Program-made: the position numbers and the translations under genes
Shown: piece by piece, positions 1 through 7,646 of the stretch
Layout of the letters: each line of letters starts with the position of its first letter
Numbering within the stretch: position 1 is the stretch's first letter
Origin: Actinomycetes bacterium
GTDB lineage: Bacteria > Actinomycetota > Acidimicrobiia > Acidimicrobiales > RAAP-2
Direction of reading: 5' to 3'
NCBI GenBank assembly: GCA_021846325.1
Contig: JAJZBX010000006.1
Coordinates: forward strand, 77,841-114,098
DNA: 36,258 nt
Notes under the pieces: model-generated
Told to the model about the DNA's origin: nothing
The model's database searches: none
Seen by the model: only the letters and a program-made list of their open reading frames with translations

Positions 1-54
1 GGCGACGCCGTCGTCGCGCGGGTCGAACGCGTCGCGCCGGCCTTAACCCGACCC

Positions 55-60
55 TAAAGT
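55..60 (+). promoter_or_regulatory. Candidate -10 box for a leaderless transcript
   Basis: The hexamer TAAAGT fits the actinobacterial -10 pattern TANNNT and lies exactly 6 bases before the ATG at 67. No Shine-Dalgarno sequence precedes that ATG. Transcription would start at or next to the start codon. The same geometry recurs at several other genes in the window. Confidence 0.5.
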
Positions 61-66
61 ACCTCT

Positions 67-1491
67 ATGAACGCCCCCGTTGCCCCCTCGGATCTGCCCA
101 CGACCCTCGGCGCGCTGCGCGCGTCGGGCTATCGCCCCCGATCGGTGCACGACGAGTTGCGTGCGAATCTCGAGGTGCGTCTGATCGCCGGCCAACCGCT
201 CACGACGGCGGTGCTCGGCTACGACGACTCGGTGCTGCCCCAGCTCGAGACCGCGCTGCTCGCTGGACACGACGTCATCTTGCTCGGCGAACGGGGCCAG
301 GCCAAGACCCGGATCATTCGCGCACTCGTGGAACTGCTCGACGAGTGGCTGCCGATCATCGCCGGTTCGCCGGTGCGCGACGACCCCTTCGCACCGATCT
401 CGGCGTTCGGCCGTGACCTGGTCGCCGAACGAGGCGACGAGACGCCCGTCGAGTGGGTGCACCGCAGCCGGCGCTTCGCGGAGAAGCTCGCGTCGCCCGA
501 CACGTCGATGGCGGACCTTATCGGTGACGTCGACCCGATCAAGGTGGCGTCGGGGCTCTACCTCGACGACCCGCGGGCCCTCGCCTACGGCCTGGTGCCC
601 AAGTCGAACCGCGGCATCTTCGCGATCAACGAGCTGCCTGATCTCGCCGAACGGATCCAGGTCGGGCTGCTCAACGTGCTCGAGGAGCGCGACGTGCAGA
701 TCCGCAGCCACCTCGTGCGTCTAGACCTCGACGTGGTCGTGGTGGCGACGGCGAACCCCGAGGACTACACCAATCGGGGCCGCCTGATCACCCCGTTAAA
801 GGACCGCTTCGGCTCTCAGATCCGCACCCACTACCCCTACGACCTGGTGACCGAGGTGGCGATCATCCACCAAGAGGCGACCCTGCCCGCTTCGCCGAGG
901 CCCATCCGGGTGCCCTGGTTCATCGACGATATCGTCGCTCGCGTCAGCCACGTCGCGCGCGCGAGCCACCTCATCAGCCAGCGATCGGGTGTCTCGGTGC
1001 GACTCTCGATCGCCAACTACGAGATCGTCGTGGCGAGCGCGCTGCGGCGAACGATGCGCACCCACGACGAGGCCGTGGTGCCGCGCGTGAGCGACCTGGC
1101 GGCGCTGGTGCAGTCCACCCAGGGCAAGCTCGAGTTCGACACTGTCGAAGATACTGACTCTGATCAGGTGATAGCAGCACTGGTGGCGCTCGCGGTGCGC
1201 CAGTGCTTCAGCGAGCACGTGCTGCTGGAGGAGGCGCCGGCGATCGTCGAGGCGTTCCACGCCGAGGTCATCGTGCACACCGGCGACGACCTGCCCGACC
1301 GCGACTACCTGGCGGTGCTCGCCGCGATGAGTGCCCTGGAGGCACCGGTGCGCCGCGTCGCGGGTCCCGGGGCCACCGACGGCGAGCTCGCCGCGGCGGT
1401 CGAGTTCATCCTCGAGGGGCTCTACCTGACCAAGCGCCTCGCCAAGGACGCCACGGGACCGCGCGCGCTCTATCGGGCCCGCAACCGCTAG
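67..1491 (+). CDS. MoxR / magnesium-chelatase-type AAA+ ATPase
   Basis: A 474-residue AAA+ ATPase of the MoxR/BchI type. Such proteins act as chaperone-like motors for a partner carrying a VWA (metal-ion adhesion) domain. Walker A is GERGQAKT at residues 74-81. The Walker B-like segment is GIFAINE at 183-189, the sensor-1 segment VVVVATANPED ends near 232, and the arginine-finger region LKDRFGS is at 244-250. The stop codon overlaps the start of the VWA gene by one base (TAGTG), so the pair is translationally coupled. The size and order resemble the mycobacterial pair Rv0958/Rv0959. Cobalt or magnesium chelation is unlikely to be the real role, because no tetrapyrrole genes are nearby. The substrate is unknown. 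The start is the ATG placed 6 bases after a -10 box. Confidence 0.88.
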   Translation: MNAPVAPSDLPTTLGALRASGYRPRSVHDELRANLEVRLIAGQPLTTAVLGYDDSVLPQLETALLAGHDVILLGERGQAKTRIIRALVELLDEWLPIIAGSPVRDDPFAPISAFGRDLVAERGDETPVEWVHRSRRFAEKLASPDTSMADLIGDVDPIKVASGLYLDDPRALAYGLVPKSNRGIFAINELPDLAERIQVGLLNVLEERDVQIRSHLVRLDLDVVVVATANPEDYTNRGRLITPLKDRFGSQIRTHYPYDLVTEVAIIHQEATLPASPRPIRVPWFIDDIVARVSHVARASHLISQRSGVSVRLSIANYEIVVASALRRTMRTHDEAVVPRVSDLAALVQSTQGKLEFDTVEDTDSDQVIAALVALAVRQCFSEHVLLEEAPAIVEAFHAEVIVHTGDDLPDRDYLAVLAAMSALEAPVRRVAGPGATDGELAAAVEFILEGLYLTKRLAKDATGPRALYRARNR

Positions 1492-3482
1492 TGGCCGTGC
1501 GCTACGGCTTCCGTCGCTGGGACGAAGACGACGGGCTCGACGACCTCGACCCCGACGAGCTGCTCGCGCTCGTGACCGACGACCTGCTCGAGAACGGCGA
1601 CCTCGAGGCCGCCCTGGACCGACTGGTTCGCGAGGGGTTCACGACGTCGGACGGTCAGCGCGTCGAGGGCATGCGCGAACTGCTCGAGCGGGCTCGGTCC
1701 CGTCGGCGTGAGCTCGAGGACCAGGCGAATCCCGACGACGAGCTCGAGCGCTACCGCGAACGCCTCGACGAGATCGAGGCGCTCGAGGACGCCGCGCTCG
1801 AGGAACTGGACGCCGAAGCCGGCGCCAGTGGCGACGAACGTCGCCGCGAGGTCACCGGGGCGTACGTGCGGGCCCAGCGTCTCGCTCGGCGCCTGGCGGG
1901 CGCGACGGTGGGTGAGCGCATCGCGAGCCTGCAGTCCTACGAATTCACCTCGAGCGAGGCCCGCGAATCGTTCGAGGCGCTGGTCGAGGAGCTTCGCCAC
2001 GACGTGCTCGCCACGTACTTCGAACAGAGCAAGGCGTTCATGGCCAACCCGGACCCGGCCGAACTCGCCCGGCTGCGCGACATGATGGACGCCCTGTCGA
2101 CGATGATCGAGCAGGACCGGCGTGGCGAGCCGCTCGACCCCACGTTCGAGGACTTTATGGAGCGCTTCGGGGACTTCTTTCCGGGCGCCACCAACCTCCA
2201 AGACGTGGTCGGAGCGATGGCGCAACGCGCGGCCGCGGCCGAAGCGATGTTCAACTCGCTCTCGCCGGCCCAGCAGGGCGAGCTGCGCGACCTCATGGGC
2301 CAGATGCTCAGTGACATGGATCTGGACCTGTCGCTCTACCGACTGGTTTCGAATTTGCGCCGGGCCGCGCCCGAACTCGACTGGCACCGATCGGCGCGCC
2401 TGCGCGGCACCGGCGGCTCATTCGCGAGCGCCACCTCAGTCGCCGGCCAACTCGGGGAGCTGCGCGACCTCGAGGAGTTCCTGGGGCGAGCCGGCGCGGT
2501 GCAGGGACTGCCCGAGGTCGACCTCGACGCGGTGCGCCGCAACCTCGGTCCCGACGCCGCGACGCACGTGGCGCGACTGCAACGAGCGATGCGGGCCCTG
2601 CGCGAACGCGGATTCGTGGACCGGTCGGCGGCCGGGTTGACCTTGAGCGCCAAGGGCGTGCGTCAGATCGGCCAGCGGGCGCTCGGCGACCTCTTTGCCC
2701 AGCTGCGCCAGGCCCCCCCGTTTGGTGCGCATCGCGAGGCCTCCGTGGCGCGCGGTGGTGACCGCGAGGAGACGGCCAAACCGTGGGAGCCCGGCGAAGC
2801 ACTTTCGCTGCACCTGTCGGCGACGCTGCGCAACGCGATCGCCCGTTCGGGCCCGGGCACCCCGGTAAAACTGCACCCTGATGACTTCGAGGTCGAAGAG
2901 TACGAGGCCACGCGTCGCGCCGCAACGGTGTTCGCTATCGACCTGTCGCTCTCCATGGCGATGCGCGGCAACTTGGTACCGGCCAAGAAGATGGTGCTGG
3001 CGCTGACCCAGTTGATACGCACGAAGTTCCCGCGCGACTTCGTGGCCGTCGTGGGCTTCGCCGAGACGGCCCAGGAGCTGCGGGTGCGTGACGTTGCGAC
3101 GCTCAGCATCGACTACGCCTACGGCACGAATCTGCAACACGCGTTGGCGCTGAGCCGCCACCTGCTGGCCGCTGAGCGCGGCGAGCGCCAGGTCGTCGTT
3201 GTCACCGACGGTGAGCCGACGGCGCACCTGATGGATAGTGGCGAGCCCTACTTCGCGTGGCCGCCGGTGCGTGAGACCCTCGAGCGCACCATGGCCGAGG
3301 TGCTGCGCTGCACCCGGGCCGGCATCGTGATCAACACCTTCGCCCTGGACATCGAACGCAGCCAGTTCCCCTTCGTCGAGCAGATTGGCCGGGTCAATCG
3401 GGGACGGACGTTTTACACCTCGGTGGACGATCTGGGGCGCTACGTGCTCGACGACTTCGTGCGATCTCGCCGGGTCGGGTGA
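1491..3482 (+). CDS. VWA-domain protein, partner of the AAA+ ATPase
   Basis: A 663-residue protein starting at the GTG that overlaps the stop of the upstream ATPase gene. The reading frame is open further upstream, but that part is a shadow of the ATPase gene. The N-terminal two thirds are charged and alpha-helical, rich in Glu, Arg and Leu. A von Willebrand factor A domain follows from about residue 478 to the end. Its MIDAS metal site is complete: DLSLS at 484-488, Thr546 in YGTNL, and Asp573 in TDGEP. There is no signal peptide, so it is probably cytosolic. By analogy with MoxR-VWA and chelatase I/D pairs it should bind the ATPase and bring it to a target. An intact MIDAS suggests metal-dependent ligand binding. 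The target cannot be read from the sequence. Confidence 0.85.
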   Translation: MAVRYGFRRWDEDDGLDDLDPDELLALVTDDLLENGDLEAALDRLVREGFTTSDGQRVEGMRELLERARSRRRELEDQANPDDELERYRERLDEIEALEDAALEELDAEAGASGDERRREVTGAYVRAQRLARRLAGATVGERIASLQSYEFTSSEARESFEALVEELRHDVLATYFEQSKAFMANPDPAELARLRDMMDALSTMIEQDRRGEPLDPTFEDFMERFGDFFPGATNLQDVVGAMAQRAAAAEAMFNSLSPAQQGELRDLMGQMLSDMDLDLSLYRLVSNLRRAAPELDWHRSARLRGTGGSFASATSVAGQLGELRDLEEFLGRAGAVQGLPEVDLDAVRRNLGPDAATHVARLQRAMRALRERGFVDRSAAGLTLSAKGVRQIGQRALGDLFAQLRQAPPFGAHREASVARGGDREETAKPWEPGEALSLHLSATLRNAIARSGPGTPVKLHPDDFEVEEYEATRRAATVFAIDLSLSMAMRGNLVPAKKMVLALTQLIRTKFPRDFVAVVGFAETAQELRVRDVATLSIDYAYGTNLQHALALSRHLLAAERGERQVVVVTDGEPTAHLMDSGEPYFAWPPVRETLERTMAEVLRCTRAGIVINTFALDIERSQFPFVEQIGRVNRGRTFYTSVDDLGRYVLDDFVRSRRVG

Positions 3483-3511
3483 GTAGGTTTGAGCGCCGCC
3501 AACAATTCCAT

Positions 3512-3540
3512 TTGCTTTTTGGCCAGATTCCCGACACAAT
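3512..3540 (+). promoter_or_regulatory. Candidate sigma-A promoter of the first whiB gene
   Basis: TTGCTT (3512-3517) and CACAAT (3535-3540) are separated by 17 bases. Transcription would begin near 3547 and give a leader of about 45 bases. A strong ribosome binding site (GGGGAGGA, 3577-3584) lies before the GTG at 3591. Confidence 0.45.
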
Positions 3541-3590
3541 GACACCGTTGTAATTACATCGGTGGTGGTTGCCGACGGGGAGGAAGCGAC

Positions 3591-3866
3591 GTGGAGATCA
3601 TCGAGTTGCTGAGTGGCATGGAGGATCGGGGCTGGCAGGCGCGCTCGAACTGCATGGGCGTGGATCCCGACCTCTTCTTTCCCGAGCGCGGCGCTTCGAC
3701 CCGTGAGGCCAAAGAGGTCTGTCGCGGCTGCGTGGTGCGCGAGGACTGCCTCGAGTACGCGTTGGAGAACGGTGAGAAGTTCGGCATCTGGGGTGGCATG
3801 AGCGAGCGCGAGCGTCGCCGCCTGCGCCGAGCACGCGCCCTCGAGCGGCGCGCCCGGGCCGGCTAG
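3591..3866 (+). CDS. WhiB-family iron-sulfur transcriptional regulator
   Basis: A 91-residue WhiB-like protein. These are small actinobacterial regulators that hold a [4Fe-4S] cluster sensitive to oxygen or nitric oxide and bind the primary sigma factor. The four cluster cysteines are at 21, 44, 47 and 53 (C-X22-C-X2-C-X5-C). The family turn GIWGG is at 65-69, followed by an Arg-rich DNA-binding tail (SERERRRLRRARALERRARAG). The GTG start has a strong Shine-Dalgarno sequence (GGGGAGGA) 6 bases upstream. The gene is monocistronic, and its stop codon shares the tetramer CTAG with the stop of the convergent formiminotransferase gene. The exact WhiB subclass is not assigned. Confidence 0.93.
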   Translation: MEIIELLSGMEDRGWQARSNCMGVDPDLFFPERGASTREAKEVCRGCVVREDCLEYALENGEKFGIWGGMSERERRRLRRARALERRARAG

Positions 3867-4687
3867 GACCCGCTGGCCGCGAGGCGACCTTCGATCGTCA
3901 CGTGGGGACCAATGGCCAGTTGGGCCCACCGCGACGGCGCCTCGCGCTCGAGCAGCGCCGCGGGAATGAGTCCGACGAGTTCGGCGTGCATCGTCGCCCC
4001 ATCGGCCAGGCGCTCACTGACGAGGTCGTAGACCTCAGAGGGTCCAACGCTGAGCGGGGCGAGCAGGTTACAGCTCACCTGCACGTACGATCCGAGATCG
4101 AAGGCGAGGCTGCGAACGAAGGGACCGCGTACGAGGCGCGCGAGCGCCTGGGCCTGTTCGAGCGAGACGCCGCGCAGCCACAGGTTCCAGGCGACGAGGA
4201 TTGGCCGACAACCCACCGCGACCAGGCCGCGTTCGGGTCGCGGTGGCGGTCCTTCGTCGGGCGCGTCGCCGCGCTTGGCCGCGCGGCGCACGTCGGGCAG
4301 CGTGCGGGTGGTGCCGTCGGCCAGCGGACCGTAGCGAACGACCGGCGTTGCGAGCTCGGTAGCGATCCAGTGCGCCGTCTCGTCGCGCAGGGTGCAGGCG
4401 TCGGCGAAGGGCTCGGGCGAAAGCGCGACGAACGGCACGACGTCGACGGCCCCGAGGCGCGGGTGCACGCCGCGGTGTTCGCGCAGGTCAACGCGGGCCA
4501 GACCCGTCGCGATGAGCCGGCGAACGTCGGGCACGAGGGTCGCGCGATCGTTGATCAACGTGAACACCGATCGATGGTGGAACGCGTCAGCGTGTCGGTC
4601 GCGCAGCGACGCGCCACTCGCCTGGGCGAGCGCGTCGAGCACGTCGACGTCGCGCCCCTCTGAGACGTTGATGACGCACTCGAACAC
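3863..4687 (-). CDS. Formiminotransferase N-domain protein (glutamate formimidoyltransferase-like)
   Basis: A 274-residue protein matching the N-terminal half of formimidoyltransferase-cyclodeaminase. That enzyme transfers a formimino group from formiminoglutamate to tetrahydrofolate. Recognisable segments are INVSEGRD near the N-terminus, HRSVFTL near 43, and DLREHRGVHPRLGAVDVVPF at about 71-90, which carries the family's conserved histidines and folate-site residues. The cyclodeaminase domain is missing, as in stand-alone bacterial versions. No histidine-utilisation gene is nearby, so folate-interconverting activity (for example on 5-formyl-tetrahydrofolate) is an alternative. The GTG start lies 5 bases after the stop of the upstream whiB gene, so the two form an operon. 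Confidence 0.82.
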   Translation of the reverse strand: MFECVINVSEGRDVDVLDALAQASGASLRDRHADAFHHRSVFTLINDRATLVPDVRRLIATGLARVDLREHRGVHPRLGAVDVVPFVALSPEPFADACTLRDETAHWIATELATPVVRYGPLADGTTRTLPDVRRAAKRGDAPDEGPPPRPERGLVAVGCRPILVAWNLWLRGVSLEQAQALARLVRGPFVRSLAFDLGSYVQVSCNLLAPLSVGPSEVYDLVSERLADGATMHAELVGLIPAALLEREAPSRWAQLAIGPHVTIEGRLAASGS

Positions 4688-4692
4688 GCTGG

Positions 4693-4935
4693 CTAGGTCA
4701 GGTCACTCGGCAGCCGTCGTCGGGCGCGCTGGAGCCGACGGCGCTCGCGCTCGCTCTTGCCACCCCACACGCCGTGGTCCACGTGATTGTCCAGTGCGTA
4801 GGTGAGGCATTGGCTCGCGACGGGACACGTGGCGCAGATCTTCTGGGCCTTGATGACACCGAGGCCATCGCGCGGAAAGAACACCGCCGCCGGATACTCA
4901 CGACACTTACCGTCGGCCATCCATTCAGTGGTCAC
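4693..4935 (-). CDS. WhiB-family regulator (WhiB1-like)
   Basis: An 80-residue WhiB protein with cluster cysteines at 11, 34, 37 and 43, the turn GVWGG near 55-59 and a basic tail (RRRLQRARRR). The GTG at 4933-4935 is chosen as start because GGGGAGG lies 5 bases upstream (4941-4947 on this strand). The open frame extends to 5262, but that extension has no WhiB character. The ATG five codons inside (4918-4920) is an alternative start without a good ribosome site. The compact form and cysteine spacing resemble WhiB1, which is inference. The formiminotransferase gene follows after 5 bases, so both are probably cotranscribed. That coupling of a redox-sensing regulator to a one-carbon enzyme is unexplained. 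Confidence 0.92.
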   Translation of the reverse strand: MTTEWMADGKCREYPAAVFFPRDGLGVIKAQKICATCPVASQCLTYALDNHVDHGVWGGKSERERRRLQRARRRLPSDLT

Positions 4936-5082
4936 CGCAACCTCCCCATCTGGTTTCAGCGTAGCCACCCTCGCGTAAGGTTTGATTAAGGGCGCCTGGT
5001 AATTTGGTGTGCCCCGAGCAATCAGGAACGATGGCGCGCGGTCGCCCCCCGGTAGACTGCACCCGTTAAACAAAGGAGCGCC

Positions 5083-5361
5083 GTGAGCCAGGTCCCGACT
5101 ACCGAAGCCACCGAGGTCACCGACCCCGTCGGTCACGTCCAGGTCGTCTACCTTGGCCCCGTCGCCCCGCACTGGGAGTGCCGCATGGTCTTCGGTGACG
5201 AGGAGCAGATCCAGGCCTTCGTCGATCGGGTGGACGCGCGGCTGCGCTTCCTGCCGCCCCACGACCCCCAGTTCCGGCGCAATCGTGAGCGCGTCAACCG
5301 CGACGCCGAGCGCGAGAATCTACTCGTGGAGTGGAACCTCGGCTACGACGAGGAGTCCTAG
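5083..5361 (+). CDS. Small conserved-looking protein of unknown function
   Basis: A 92-residue acidic soluble protein with no signal peptide or membrane segment and no family that I recognise. It starts at GTG with a clear Shine-Dalgarno sequence (AAAGGAG, about 5073-5078). A possible -10 box TAGACT lies at 5053-5058. The composition (VYLGPVAPHWE, then an Arg/Glu-rich C-terminal helix with RRNRERVNRDAERENLL) suggests a short beta region followed by a helix. Its stop shares the tetramer CTAG with the stop of the convergent Zincin_2 gene. Coding is supported by the ribosome site and by codon use like its neighbours. Confidence 0.7.
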   Translation: MSQVPTTEATEVTDPVGHVQVVYLGPVAPHWECRMVFGDEEQIQAFVDRVDARLRFLPPHDPQFRRNRERVNRDAERENLLVEWNLGYDEES

Positions 5362-6479
5362 GCCAGCGGCGACGAGGTGACGCGGCGCCACCAGGCGTCC
5401 GGGTCACCCAGTTCGCTCGCGCTGGGCAGCCCGTCCACGCGCAGCAGCGCGTCAAAGACGCGCAGACCGTGGGCGTCGCGCAGGTGGTCGACGAAAAGGT
5501 GCGCGTCGTCGTGGTGGGGCCCCTGGGTGGCGATGCCGAAGAGCGCGGCGGCCGCGTCCTCGCCGCGCGCGTCACTGCGACGGTGTCGACGGTACGCCTC
5601 GACCAGCTGGGGACGCGGTCCGAGCATGGCGTTGGTGATCTCGTGCGCCGCGGTCTCGAAGAACGCGAGCAACGCACCGGTGGCGGCGTTGATCGCGCGG
5701 GTGGCGTCGGTCTCCTCGGGCAACTCGATCCCGTCGAGCAGTCGGTCTGGATCGGCCATGAGCGAGTTGAGGTCACCATCGCCCAGCATCGACTGGAGCC
5801 GCCCGAGCAGGTCGCCCTGCACCGCCGCGGCTTCGTGGACCGAGTCGAGCAGCAGGGCGCGCAGGGCGTCGCCGGTGCCGCCGCGTGTCAACACGAGCGA
5901 CGCGACGAACTCCTGGGCGAGGGCGAAGACGTAGACCTCGTCGCGATCAAGCGACCACGCCTCGGCGAAGGACTTCAGGTTGTTCACCACGAGCAGGCGC
6001 TGATCGTTGAGCCGCGGCAGGGCGAGCACCGCGAGCGACCACGCGCGCTCTGAGAAGTGTCCGGCCACCGAGCCCAACTGAAAGCCCGCGAAGAGGGGGC
6101 CGACGCTCGCGGCCAACTGGGCGACCATCGGGTTGAACTGGTCGAGGTCCTCTGACGGCGCGACGCTCGCGGTCGACAGGGTCGGCTCGATGAGGGGACG
6201 CCACTGCGCGAGGGCGGCGAGGGTTAGCGCAGTCCGGTTCACCGCCGTGACCCCGTCACCGACCGACACGCCGAAGAGAGCATCCACGCGACGCGCGACC
6301 AGTGGGGCGAGCTCCTCGAGCCGCTGGCGCTCGATGGGCTCGGGGTTGGGGTCGCCGTCAGTGCCCCGCGCGATGGTCAGGGCGAGCTGGGTGGCGGTGT
6401 CGAACCAGGCGTTGGGTCCCTGCTGGGCGAGCAGTTTGAACAGGTCGCCGAACATGTCGTTGAAGGGGCTGTCACTCAC
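5358..6479 (-). CDS. Zincin_2 (DUF2342) family protein with degenerate metalloprotease motif
   Basis: A 373-residue protein resembling the actinobacterial Zincin_2 family (annotated as zinc-dependent metalloprotease or F420-associated hydrolase). The features are the segment FQLGSVAGHFSERAWS at about 133-148, the helix LDRDEVYVFALAQEFVASLVL at 177-197, and the later segment LLAFFETAAHEITNAML. The helix at 177-197 should hold the zinc-binding HExxH. Here it reads QEFVA (189-193): the Glu is kept, but both zinc histidines are absent. The protein is therefore probably not an active zinc protease. In mycobacteria this family sits beside a Lon-like PDZ protein and a UPF0182 protein (Rv3195, Rv3194c, Rv3193c), and both also occur nearby here. 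Start GTG, with a -10 box 6 bases upstream. Confidence 0.78.
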   Translation of the reverse strand: MSDSPFNDMFGDLFKLLAQQGPNAWFDTATQLALTIARGTDGDPNPEPIERQRLEELAPLVARRVDALFGVSVGDGVTAVNRTALTLAALAQWRPLIEPTLSTASVAPSEDLDQFNPMVAQLAASVGPLFAGFQLGSVAGHFSERAWSLAVLALPRLNDQRLLVVNNLKSFAEAWSLDRDEVYVFALAQEFVASLVLTRGGTGDALRALLLDSVHEAAAVQGDLLGRLQSMLGDGDLNSLMADPDRLLDGIELPEETDATRAINAATGALLAFFETAAHEITNAMLGPRPQLVEAYRRHRRSDARGEDAAAALFGIATQGPHHDDAHLFVDHLRDAHGLRVFDALLRVDGLPSASELGDPDAWWRRVTSSPLA

Positions 6480-6485
6480 GGTCCC

Positions 6486-6491
6486 AACTTA
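6486..6491 (-). promoter_or_regulatory. Candidate -10 box of the Zincin_2-like gene (leaderless)
   Basis: On the minus strand TAAGTT is followed by 6 bases and then the GTG start of the Zincin_2-like gene. There is no Shine-Dalgarno sequence. The box lies in the 23-base gap after the upstream S1-like gene and would give this gene its own leaderless promoter. Confidence 0.45.
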
Positions 6492-6502
6492 CGGTGCGTT
6501 GG

Positions 6503-7588
6503 TCACAGGGCGCACGCGAGGGGTACCACTTCGTGGTAGGTGCGCGTACCGCGCAGGACGCTCACGTGGGCGCTGGTTCCGGCCGGGGTCAGGTACAGCA
6601 CGGTGAGCAGGGTCGACCAGGAGTCGATGTCGTGATGGTTGACGACGGTGACGATGTCGCCGCGCTGGAGGTGACCACGCGATTGGCTGGTCAGGGGAAC
6701 GTTGGTGATCAACGCCCCGCCGCCCTGCGCGCTGCGTCCGGCGACGTTGAGACTGGCGTGGCAGCCGTGTCCGGTCGCCACGATGGTCGCGACCCGCGCG
6801 ACGAACTGGGCCGAGAACCACAGGTCATCGGTGGCGAGCACGGCCACCACGTGGCCGACGTGGTCGACCGCCACGGCACCGGGAACCCCGTTGAGGTTCT
6901 GGTCCGACGCGGTCGCGAGGTAGCTGATCACGCCGTTGGCCCGTAGCGTGGGGTCGCCGAGTGACGTGTTGGACCACGTAAAGCGGGGTCGCGTGGTCGG
7001 ACCGGTGATCATGGGCGACAGGGCCACGACCGCGGCGTTGGCGGGCAGCGCCCCGAGCACCAGGGCCCGAACGGGTCGACCGAGGCGAACAATGGTGAAG
7101 CCCATCGCGGTGTCGCGGCCGACCCAGGTCACCGGAAAGGTCGGGTGGCCCGGCACCCACCCGGTCAACAGGGCCATCTGGGGAATCGCCGCGGGGGTGA
7201 CGGCCAGGTTGTGGGGCAGCACCATCGCCGCGACCGTCGCCACGTGACCGGGTGTCGTGATGGTGAGGTCGACCGTTCGAGCGGCCGCCGTCTGGATGTC
7301 GGCCGGCAGATCGGTCACCGAGTAGGTGACGTTGGACGTCATCGGCTCGGGGGTCGGCGTCGAGTCGGTCGACGTGGCCAACGCCGCCGCGGCAATCGCG
7401 ACGCCGATGACCAGGACCACACCGGCCAGGCGCGCGCCGCGAGCGCCCACCGGGACGGCGGGGTGGTTCGGCAACTGCCCGAAATCCGGTAGTTCACTGG
7501 GGTGCAGCCACGTGCGCGCGTCCGGCGGTGGTGGGGCCGCCCCGGCGCGCGCGAACCAGCGCCACCTACGTTTGCCCGGTCCGTCCAC
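6503..7588 (-). CDS. Membrane-anchored S1/HtrA-like protein lacking catalytic residues
   Basis: A 361-residue protein. A basic N-terminus contains RTWLHPSELP (25-34), a motif I associate with membrane-bound S1C proteases of this group. One membrane segment follows (about 54-71), then an extracytoplasmic trypsin-like region (about 100-265) and a PDZ-like C-terminus (about 280-355: LQRGDIVTVVNHHDIDSW). Where HtrA has the nucleophile motif GNSGGP, this protein has GVPGAVAVD (234-242), with no serine. The NHV-type histidine is also missing (AVTPAAI, about 129-135). It is probably a pseudoprotease with a binding or scaffolding role outside the membrane. The start GTG at 7588 is the best in-frame choice. 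A weak -10 (TAGCCT) lies 8 bases upstream. The frame stays open to 7750 but would overlap the promoter and start of the divergent MreB-like gene. Confidence 0.68.
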   Translation of the reverse strand: MDGPGKRRWRWFARAGAAPPPPDARTWLHPSELPDFGQLPNHPAVPVGARGARLAGVVLVIGVAIAAAALATSTDSTPTPEPMTSNVTYSVTDLPADIQTAAARTVDLTITTPGHVATVAAMVLPHNLAVTPAAIPQMALLTGWVPGHPTFPVTWVGRDTAMGFTIVRLGRPVRALVLGALPANAAVVALSPMITGPTTRPRFTWSNTSLGDPTLRANGVISYLATASDQNLNGVPGAVAVDHVGHVVAVLATDDLWFSAQFVARVATIVATGHGCHASLNVAGRSAQGGGALITNVPLTSQSRGHLQRGDIVTVVNHHDIDSWSTLLTVLYLTPAGTSAHVSVLRGTRTYHEVVPLACAL

Positions 7589-7633
7589 GCTGGACCAGGC
7601 TAGTGACCGGTCGGGCCCCCGTAGTGGTCGCTC

Positions 7634-7639
7634 TACTAT
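7634..7639 (+). promoter_or_regulatory. Candidate -10 box of the MreB-like gene (leaderless)
   Basis: TACTAT is followed by 7 bases and then the ATG at 7647, with no Shine-Dalgarno sequence. It lies in the 58-base gap between divergent genes. Confidence 0.55.
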
Positions 7640-7646
7640 CGATCCA

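Noticed and set aside
1203..1490. N-terminal extension of the VWA protein frame
   Set aside because: It is the out-of-frame shadow of the AAA+ ATPase gene, and the GTG at 1491 gives the normal coupled start.
4936..5262. Long N-terminal extension of the second WhiB
   Set aside because: It has no WhiB features and overlaps the small gene at 5083. A strong ribosome site marks GTG 4933-4935.
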